DNA of 64,000 nt from positions 104,911-168,910 of the forward strand of contig JAJVIN010000006.1 of assembly GCA_022071945.1 (NCBI GenBank), in the 5' to 3' direction. The notes beneath the pieces are model-generated. The model was not told the DNA's origin. It saw nothing but the letters and a program-made list of their open reading frames with translations, and made no database searches. This document shows positions 59,037 to 64,000 of this stretch, piece after piece (the stretch's first letter is position 1; every line of letters starts with the position of its first letter). The position numbers and the translations under genes are program-made. The DNA comes from Thermoanaerobaculia bacterium (GTDB taxonomy: Bacteria; Acidobacteriota; Thermoanaerobaculia; UBA5066).

Positions 59037-59366
59037 ATGCCGGATCTAGGTTCAAAGCACAGTTGCTTCAGTTGCGGAACGAAGTTCTACGACCTGAGAA
59101 AAAGCCCGGTTCTCTGCCCGAAGTGCGGCACGGACCAGAAGGACGCGCCGCCGCCGCAAACTTCGCCCGCCGCGCTGCAGGCCGCCCGGCGAGCCAAGCG
59201 CGACGAGTTCGGGGACCCGGACATGTTCGACCGCCCGAGGGATGACGACGACCTGGGATTCGAACCCGAGGAAACCAACAACAAGATGATCCTCGACGAC
59301 GACGAGCTCCCCCTCGAGGGCCCCACCATGGAAGGCTCGGACGGAGACGAAGAGGACGAGTACTGA
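59037..59366 (+). CDS. TIGR02300 family zinc-ribbon protein
   Basis: 109 residues. N-terminus GSKHSCFSCGTKFYDLRKSP, with CPKCG shortly after, gives a four-Cys zinc ribbon; FYDL followed by a proline is the TIGR02300 signature. The C-terminal half is strongly acidic (ending SDGDEEDEY). GAGGAG precedes the ATG, and a good promoter lies at 58985. It is followed directly by folK. The role is unknown; the acidic tail suggests protein binding. Confidence 0.88.
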   Translation: MPDLGSKHSCFSCGTKFYDLRKSPVLCPKCGTDQKDAPPPQTSPAALQAARRAKRDEFGDPDMFDRPRDDDDLGFEPEETNNKMILDDDELPLEGPTMEGSDGDEEDEY

Positions 59367-59868
59367 GAAGCCCGAGGTTCTCGTTGCGCTCGGGCTCGGG
59401 GCCAACCTCGGTGACCCGGTCGCGGCCTTCCGGTCCGCGCTCGACGCCCTCGACCCTGCCCTCCGTGTCCTGAAGACCTCCTCGCTCTTTCGGACGGCCC
59501 CCCTCTCCGTTGAGGGTTCCCAGCCCCCCTATGTCAATGCCGTCATCACGGGAATGACTCGGCTCGCTCCCCTCGGTATTCTCGAGCTCGTGGAGGAGCT
59601 CGAGAGGCGCGCGGGCCGCAAAGCAGCCAGCAAGGGCCAAGGCCTCGCCCGCTTCCTGGATCTCGATCTGCTCCTGTACGGCTCTCAGGTGATCGATCTG
59701 CCGCGCCTGAAAATCCCTCATCCCCGCATGGCCGAGCGGCGCTTCGTTCTCGAACCCCTCGCGGAACTCCTGCCAGACTTCGCGGTCCCCCCGGGGACGG
59801 CCACCGTCTCGGAGCTTCTCCGCGGCGTGCGGACTCAGCTCGTGGAGAGACTCGGCTCTCTTCGCTGA
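59365..59868 (+). CDS. folK: 2-amino-4-hydroxy-6-hydroxymethyldihydropteridine pyrophosphokinase; no canonical start
   Basis: The +1 frame relative to the upstream gene encodes about 167 residues with VALGLGANLGDP, LFRTAPL, YVNAVI, RFLDLDLLLYG, IPHPRMAERRFVLEPLAELL and the final LRG. These match HPPK, which transfers pyrophosphate from ATP in folate synthesis. The frame opens after a stop at 59287-59289, but no ATG, GTG or TTG occurs before the conserved start; the first ATG is at 59554, too late. The given start (codon GAG at 59365) is only the first in-frame codon after the upstream stop overlap. Initiation must use a rare codon, a frameshift from the TIGR02300 frame (TAC TGA GAG), or the sequence has an indel. 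Confidence 0.85.
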   Translation, partial: EKPEVLVALGLGANLGDPVAAFRSALDALDPALRVLKTSSLFRTAPLSVEGSQPPYVNAVITGMTRLAPLGILELVEELERRAGRKAASKGQGLARFLDLDLLLYGSQVIDLPRLKIPHPRMAERRFVLEPLAELLPDFAVPPGTATVSELLRGVRTQLVERLGSLR

Positions 59869-59888
59869 CCCAGACCCGCGCGACGAGG

Positions 59889-59904
59889 GCCCGGCAGGCC
59901 GGGC
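59889..59904. terminator. Small hairpin between convergent folK and TPR gene
   Basis: GCCCGG, a 4-base loop and CCGGGC form a perfect 6-base stem 20 bases after folK. No T-tract follows. Confidence 0.3.
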
Positions 59905-59911
59905 ATCCGCG

Positions 59912-60823
59912 CTACATCCGCGACCAGGCGTTCAAGGCCGCTCGCGCCTCTTCCTGGGTCCGGCGGTCCTCGACGAGGAACTCCTGAGACGGCTGGGCCG
60001 AGACAACGGACTCCATCAGTTTCTTCGCCTCTGCCCTTTTTTCCTTCTCGTAGTCCCACATCGCCTCGGCGAGGTACTGCTTGTTGATGAGGCTCTGTGG
60101 ACCCAGCCTGACGGCTTCCCGCAGGTTCTTCAGGGCGTCCTCGCGCGAGGCCCAGCCCGTGAAGAACGGTACGGACGGAGTCTGGTGGTGAAGCCTTCCC
60201 AGCAAACGGTAGCCGCCGGCATCGTCGAGGAGGGGGTCCATTCGAATCACGGCGGTCGAATAGTCCCGGATCTTCGCGGCCGCGCCCTGCCTGACGGCCG
60301 CTGATTTGCCGAAGACGAGGGACCACTTTCCCCAATTCACGCCCGCCCAGAGGAAGCACCGGGCGATGACCGCATCCTTCCCCGCCACGGAGACGAGATC
60401 GACGGGCGAGGCTTTCTCGAGAGACCGGCCCGCCTTCTTTCCCAGCTGCTTTCGGATCTCCGCCAGGGCCTCCTCTCCGGCCTTTTTCCCCTCGTCGAAC
60501 AGACGCTTCTTCTGCTCGGGATCGGCGGTCGTGTACTCACCCTTGAAATAGAGGGCCCGCATCAGGCGCCATCGGGCCTCCAGGCCGTCCGGGGAAGCCG
60601 CGAGGGCCTTCTGGTAGGCCTGTATGGCGGCGTCGACGGGCCCTGGGAGGGCCGTGCCGCCCGTGGCTCCCGCGGCTCTGCCGGCCCACTCCTGATCTCC
60701 CGGAAAGGCTTCGGGAGCCACCGGCTGCGCCTTCGCCGCCAAACTCAAGAAGAGAATGCCCGCCCCGAGCGCCCTTGCCGCGCTCCTGGCTGCTCCCGGC
60801 CGTGCCGCTGTCGTCGTCGTCAT
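59912..60823 (-). CDS. Secreted TPR-like protein
   Basis: 303 residues from the ATG at 60823 with AGAGGTAA upstream. Signal peptide (ALGAGILFLSLAAKAQ), then helical repeats (VDAAIQAYQKALAASPDGLE, ARWRLMRALYFKGEY) and a conserved-looking block with RCFLWAGVNWGKWSLVFGKS and LLGRLHHQTPSVPFFTGWAS. The last block recalls TatT-like TPR proteins of TRAP transporters, but the resemblance is weak. It is divergent from the DUF3467 gene. Function is unknown. Confidence 0.82.
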   Translation of the reverse strand: MTTTTAARPGAARSAARALGAGILFLSLAAKAQPVAPEAFPGDQEWAGRAAGATGGTALPGPVDAAIQAYQKALAASPDGLEARWRLMRALYFKGEYTTADPEQKKRLFDEGKKAGEEALAEIRKQLGKKAGRSLEKASPVDLVSVAGKDAVIARCFLWAGVNWGKWSLVFGKSAAVRQGAAAKIRDYSTAVIRMDPLLDDAGGYRLLGRLHHQTPSVPFFTGWASREDALKNLREAVRLGPQSLINKQYLAEAMWDYEKEKRAEAKKLMESVVSAQPSQEFLVEDRRTQEEARAALNAWSRM

Positions 60824-60885
60824 CGTTACCTCTAGAATGGCCCACTCCTTGCCTGGCGACCGCTGCCTGGAAGAAAGGTGCCGAA

Positions 60886-61209
60886 ATGTCCGAAAGCCCA
60901 AAGAAACCAGAAGGGACTCCCCCTCAACTCCAGATCTCGATCGATGAGCAGGTCGCTCTGGGACACTACTTCAACTTCGCCAACATCATCCATAACGGGG
61001 CCGAGTTCGTGATCGATTTTGGCCGCATCGTGCCGGGCCGCAGCGACGTGCGGATCCTGACGCGGATTCTGACGACCCCCCTTCATGCGAAGCAACTGCT
61101 GAATGCGCTCGCGCACAACATCTCGATGTACGAGAAGACCTTTGGAACCATCCGGACGGAATTCGATTCCGCGGGAGAAAAGACTGTTGTCCCGAATGAA
61201 CCGAACTGA
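60886..61209 (+). CDS. DUF3467 protein
   Basis: 107 residues. LGHYFNFANIIHNGAEFVID, FGRIVPGRSDVRILTRILTT and AKQLLNALAHNISMYEKTFG match DUF3467, a short cytoplasmic family of unknown role. AAAGGTG precedes the ATG. The 3' end overlaps the thioredoxin-like gene by 14 bases. Confidence 0.9.
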   Translation: MSESPKKPEGTPPQLQISIDEQVALGHYFNFANIIHNGAEFVIDFGRIVPGRSDVRILTRILTTPLHAKQLLNALAHNISMYEKTFGTIRTEFDSAGEKTVVPNEPN

Positions 61210-61795
61210 AAGACTCCTCGCCCTGTTCCTCCTCCCCCTCCTCTGCACGGGGACGGTCCTCGCGGCCGGGTCCAACCCCGAGCCCGCCAAGAAGACATCC
61301 GGGCAGCCCGCCACGAAGAAGTCCGCCTCGAAAAAGCCCACGCAGGCGGCAGTCCGGCCCACGCCCGCCCGGCCGCCCATCTACGACCCGTACGTCTCGG
61401 GCGAGAAGGCCATCATGGACACGGCCCGCCAGTGCATCGAGTCCGGCCGGCACCTCTTCGTCAACTTCGGGACGAATTCTTGCGACCTCTGTTACACGGC
61501 CAACGAGGCCCTGTCGGATCCGGCTTTTCGCGACACGTTTTTCAAGGCCCTCATTCCCGTCTACATCGACGTGACCCCGGGCACGGAGAACGCGAAGCTC
61601 CTCGAATCGTACGGAATCGACCCCGCCAAGGGGCTGCCGGCGATGGCCGTCATCGAGTTTTCGCCCCAGAAGGCAACCATCTCCAGAAACGGCGAGTACG
61701 CCGCCGCCGCGAAGAAGGGACCCGACGCCGTCCGGATCTTCCTGAGTCAGTTCTTTCCTCGACCGGAACCCAAGAGTCCGCCACCGGTGGAATGA
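61196..61795 (+). CDS. Secreted thioredoxin-like protein with CDLC motif
   Basis: 199 residues. Signal peptide (RLLALFLLPLLCTGTVLA), a Lys/Pro-rich linker, then a thioredoxin-fold domain from about residue 75: RHLFVNFGTNSCDLCYTANE with the redox pair CDLC in place of CGPC, LIPVYIDVTPGTENAKLLES and GLPAMAVIEFSPQK, where LPA supplies the cis-Pro position. It is probably periplasmic and reduces or detoxifies disulfides or chaperones. Overlap with DUF3467 suggests co-expression. Confidence 0.87.
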   Translation: MNRTERLLALFLLPLLCTGTVLAAGSNPEPAKKTSGQPATKKSASKKPTQAAVRPTPARPPIYDPYVSGEKAIMDTARQCIESGRHLFVNFGTNSCDLCYTANEALSDPAFRDTFFKALIPVYIDVTPGTENAKLLESYGIDPAKGLPAMAVIEFSPQKATISRNGEYAAAAKKGPDAVRIFLSQFFPRPEPKSPPPVE

Positions 61796-61865
61796 GAGCT
61801 CCCCGGGGCCAGGCCGCGCCTCCGGGCGACGGACGGTCCCCGGGCCGTGGCACAATAGGAAGGAG

Positions 61866-62432
61866 ATGCGGGACGCCGACTCTGGAGATCTCCTTCTCGT
61901 GGCGGCGGGCGATCTTTCGCCGCTCGACCGGATCATCGAACGCTGGAGGAGTCCTCTCTACGGGTTCTTCGAAAAGGCACTGGAACCGTCCTCTGCCCAG
62001 GATGCGGCGGCGGAGGTCTTCTTTCGGCTGTACAAGTCCGCGGCGAAGTACGACCCCTCCGTCCCCTTTCCTGTCTGGATCTTGGGCCTTGCCGCGCGGG
62101 TGCTTCAGGATCGTCCAGCGGAACCGATGGTCCCGATCCCCCTGCCGCGACTCAAGGAGTCCGCGGCGGCCCGGGCCGCGCTTCTGCGGTCGGCCGTCAG
62201 GTCTCTTCCGGGCAAGGAGAGGTCGGTCTTTCTGTTGACGCGGGTCTCACGCCTGCAGCTGTCACAGTCCGGCGCGGCGCTCAGCACTTCCGAGGATGAG
62301 GTTCGACGCCTGCTCGTCCGGGCGTTCGAGGGGCTGGCGGCAGCCCTCGGCCCCGTCCTCGAGGAGCCGGAGGTCATGAACGCCTTCTCGAACCCGGCTC
62401 GTCCCTCGGGCGTGGAGGAAGGCGCGGCATGA
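61866..62432 (+). CDS. Divergent ECF-like sigma factor
   Basis: 188 residues. Region 2 is recognisable but weak: LDRIIERWRSPLYGFFEKAL, AQDAAAEVFFRLYKSAAKYD, VPFPVWILGLAARV. Region 4 is degenerate (LPGKERSVFLLTRVSRLQLS, TSEDEVRRLLVRAFEGLAAA). GGAAGGAG precedes the ATG. Its stop overlaps the start of a zinc-finger anti-sigma-like gene (ATGA), the usual arrangement, which supports the call. Confidence 0.78.
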   Translation: MRDADSGDLLLVAAGDLSPLDRIIERWRSPLYGFFEKALEPSSAQDAAAEVFFRLYKSAAKYDPSVPFPVWILGLAARVLQDRPAEPMVPIPLPRLKESAAARAALLRSAVRSLPGKERSVFLLTRVSRLQLSQSGAALSTSEDEVRRLLVRAFEGLAAALGPVLEEPEVMNAFSNPARPSGVEEGAA

Positions 62433-63397
62433 CCTGCGCCGAGCTCCGGGCCCGCCTCGTGGATCCGGCCTCCGCCGGCCGGGGTGGACACGCTCCGGTC
62501 GTCGACCACCTGGAGGTGTGCCCGGACTGCCGGACGCTCGCCCGGGCCTTCGGAGCGGTCGAAAGGCTTTTCCGCCCCGACCCCGGAGTCGAGGCGCCCG
62601 CGGGACTGAGGGACAAGGTCTTCCAGCGGATACTGGAGCGCGCGGGCAGCGGGGCTCCGCCCGTCGTCGCGGACCCGGCGAAGAGGAACCTCCTCATCGC
62701 CGGCATCGTGATCATCCTTCTCATCCTGGCCGGGATCTTCGCGTCGATTCGCCGGTGGGGGGGCGCGGGAACCGGAGCGGCCCCGATCGAGCGAGCGCCC
62801 CAGCCAGCCGCGACAGCGCCCCCGGCGTCCGAGACGGCCTCGGGCACCAAGGCGGCAGGAGCCCTGACGAGCGCCCCTGTCTCCGATGACGAGAAGAACC
62901 TGATCGAGCCGATCCTGCCCCACGACTTCCTCGTGGCCTGTGACGTGCTGGCTTCCCTCGATCCCTTCTTTCCCAGGGACCTCGCCGAGGGTCCAGTGGA
63001 CGGCATTCCGGTACCCGAACGGATCCCGGGCGAGGAAAAGGACCTGACCGAGCGCGTCATCAACTGGCGCTACATGGCGGCAGACGAAAGGCAGCGGATT
63101 CTCTCGGCCCACCAAGCGTTCCTGGCCCGGCCAGAGGCCGAGAGGCAGGCGCTTCGCCAAAGGTGGACCTTCTACCGTGCCCTTTCCCCGGGCGAGCAGG
63201 CTGGGCTCGGCAGGGTCGTGGCGCGGACCCGGGATCTGGATCCTCGCAGGGCGGGCCGCCTGAAGACCGAGCTGCGGACGATCGCGGCGTATCCGCCCGA
63301 GAGGCGGGCCTCAGCTTGGCGAAACCACGCTTTTGGGAAGTCGATCACGGGACAGGAAGCCGCCGCCGTCGAACGGCTCTGGCTGGCCCTCCCATGA
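62429..63397 (+). CDS. Zinc-finger anti-sigma-like membrane protein with DUF3106-like tail
   Basis: 322 residues. The N-terminus has a Cys (MTCAEL) and later HLEVCPDC, the HxxxCxxC zinc anti-sigma motif. One membrane helix (LLIAGIVIILLILAGIFASI) near 95-115. An Ala/Pro linker leads to a C-terminal helical part (DERQRILSAHQAFLARPEAE, RQALRQRWTFYRALSPGEQA) resembling DUF3106. It probably holds the upstream sigma factor at the membrane; the periplasmic part may sense the signal. Confidence 0.8.
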   Translation: MTCAELRARLVDPASAGRGGHAPVVDHLEVCPDCRTLARAFGAVERLFRPDPGVEAPAGLRDKVFQRILERAGSGAPPVVADPAKRNLLIAGIVIILLILAGIFASIRRWGGAGTGAAPIERAPQPAATAPPASETASGTKAAGALTSAPVSDDEKNLIEPILPHDFLVACDVLASLDPFFPRDLAEGPVDGIPVPERIPGEEKDLTERVINWRYMAADERQRILSAHQAFLARPEAERQALRQRWTFYRALSPGEQAGLGRVVARTRDLDPRRAGRLKTELRTIAAYPPERRASAWRNHAFGKSITGQEAAAVERLWLALP

Positions 63398-63428
63398 GGT
63401 CCCGGCTCGCAGGCGTCTGTTTCGGGAC

Positions 63429-64000
63429 CTAGCGGCCGGTGGCGGCCACGGGGGGAGCCATGCCCGCCTGGGCCTCGAGCTTGGCAATCAAGGCGGCGCG
63501 CCGGGCCGCGTCCAGATTCTCGGACCCTCCACGGAGGATCTCCGGGTTGCCGTCGATCGACCGGCGGAAGAGGAAATCCTGGACCGCCTTGGACTCGACC
63601 TTCGTCGCGGTCCGCAGAATCGAGGCGACCTCCGTGACCAAGAGCGGATGATCCTCGTTCAGGAGGAGTTCGCAGATGTCCAGGACCGAGGCCACATCCC
63701 GGCGGCCCTCGGTGATCAGACAGCCAACCGTGGCGAGCGCCAGCCTCCGCCGGCCGGGATTCCGGAATCGCGCCCACTTGCGAATGGTCGTCAGCTTCGT
63801 CGGATCGGTCACGAGGGCCGGCCCGGCCACCCGCGTCCCGATGAGGCGGGCGACATCCAGGTCTTCGCAGGCGCCCAGCCAGCGGTCGGCGTTGAGGACG
63901 AGCGCCCCGGTGAACTCTTGGCGGAAGGCTGCCAGGATTTCCAGAGCGGTCAGGACCTCCTCGCGGACTTTGCGTCCCGCCGCCGCGTCCATGAGGGAAA
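63429..64000 (-). CDS. AlkD-like DNA alkylation repair HEAT protein, 5' end beyond window
   Basis: The frame is open through the right edge; an ATG at 63992 may be internal. About 190 residues are visible: VARLIGTRVAGPALVTDPTK, IRKWARFRNPGRRRLALATV, VASVLDICELLLNEDHPLLV, VTEVASILRTATKVESKAVQ. The helical pattern matches AlkD/DNA alkylation repair glycosylases, which excise bulky or cationic alkyl bases without base flipping. The N-terminal third is likely missing. Confidence 0.75.
   Translation of the reverse strand, partial: SLMDAAAGRKVREEVLTALEILAAFRQEFTGALVLNADRWLGACEDLDVARLIGTRVAGPALVTDPTKLTTIRKWARFRNPGRRRLALATVGCLITEGRRDVASVLDICELLLNEDHPLLVTEVASILRTATKVESKAVQDFLFRRSIDGNPEILRGGSENLDAARRAALIAKLEAQAGMAPPVAATGR

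Overview
The window is GC-rich, densely packed bacterial chromosome with about fifty genes. No rRNA, tRNA, CRISPR array, insertion sequence or prophage was recognised. The gene set suggests a Gram-negative-type bacterium with an outer membrane, most likely in or near Acidobacteriota: a PilMNOPQ pilus machine with a secretin, many predicted lipoproteins, secreted amidohydrolases and an S9 peptidase, a long-form GreA-like protein, TPR proteins with a Cys-Gly-Pro motif after the signal peptide, and TIGR02300 and DUF3467 proteins. The phylum is inferred from gene content, not from a marker gene.

Layout, left to right. Positions 1-10389 (minus strand) hold a secreted CGP-motif protein cut by the window edge, a degenerate amidohydrolase, a two-domain amidohydrolase with one dead-looking domain, an S9 peptidase and a GreA-like protein. 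Positions 10433-16968 (minus) are an overlapping four-gene operon: DUF3142-like lipoprotein, CGP-motif protein, OLD-like ATPase, and an alpha/beta hydrolase fused to an ADP-ribosylglycohydrolase. Positions 17020-22879 carry a small membrane protein, an SDR, a zinc-ribbon TPR protein with a 3-hydroxybutyryl-CoA dehydrogenase, and an ECF sigma factor with a likely anti-sigma factor and a membrane protein. Positions 23172-26269 (plus) hold a small secreted protein and an ABC exporter pair. Positions 26343-31391 (minus) hold a halogenase-like flavoenzyme, a HEAT-cyclophilin lipoprotein, a metallophosphoesterase and shikimate kinase. Positions 31471-35888 hold accC, accB and a TPR/roadblock-like protein.

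Positions 35993-47380 are one long minus-strand run: pilM-N-O-P-Q, then a 214-residue lipoprotein and a very large lipoprotein built of about ten IPT/TIG repeats, closed by a strong terminator. rpmB lies divergently under a clear promoter. Positions 47904-58893 hold rel/spoT, secF, secD, an SbcC/YhaN-like membrane ATPase with a pseudo-phosphoesterase partner, yajC and tgt, so the usual tgt-yajC-secD-secF order is split by the ATPase pair. The right end has a TIGR02300 protein, folK without a normal start codon, a TPR protein, a DUF3467 protein, a thioredoxin-like protein, a divergent ECF sigma with a zinc-finger anti-sigma factor, and an AlkD-like gene cut by the right edge.

Recurring themes are start/stop overlaps (ATGA, GTGA, TGATG), enzyme relatives that have lost catalytic residues (two amidohydrolase domains and one phosphoesterase), and several promoters whose -10 hexamer lies 6-7 bases before the start codon, which implies leaderless mRNAs.
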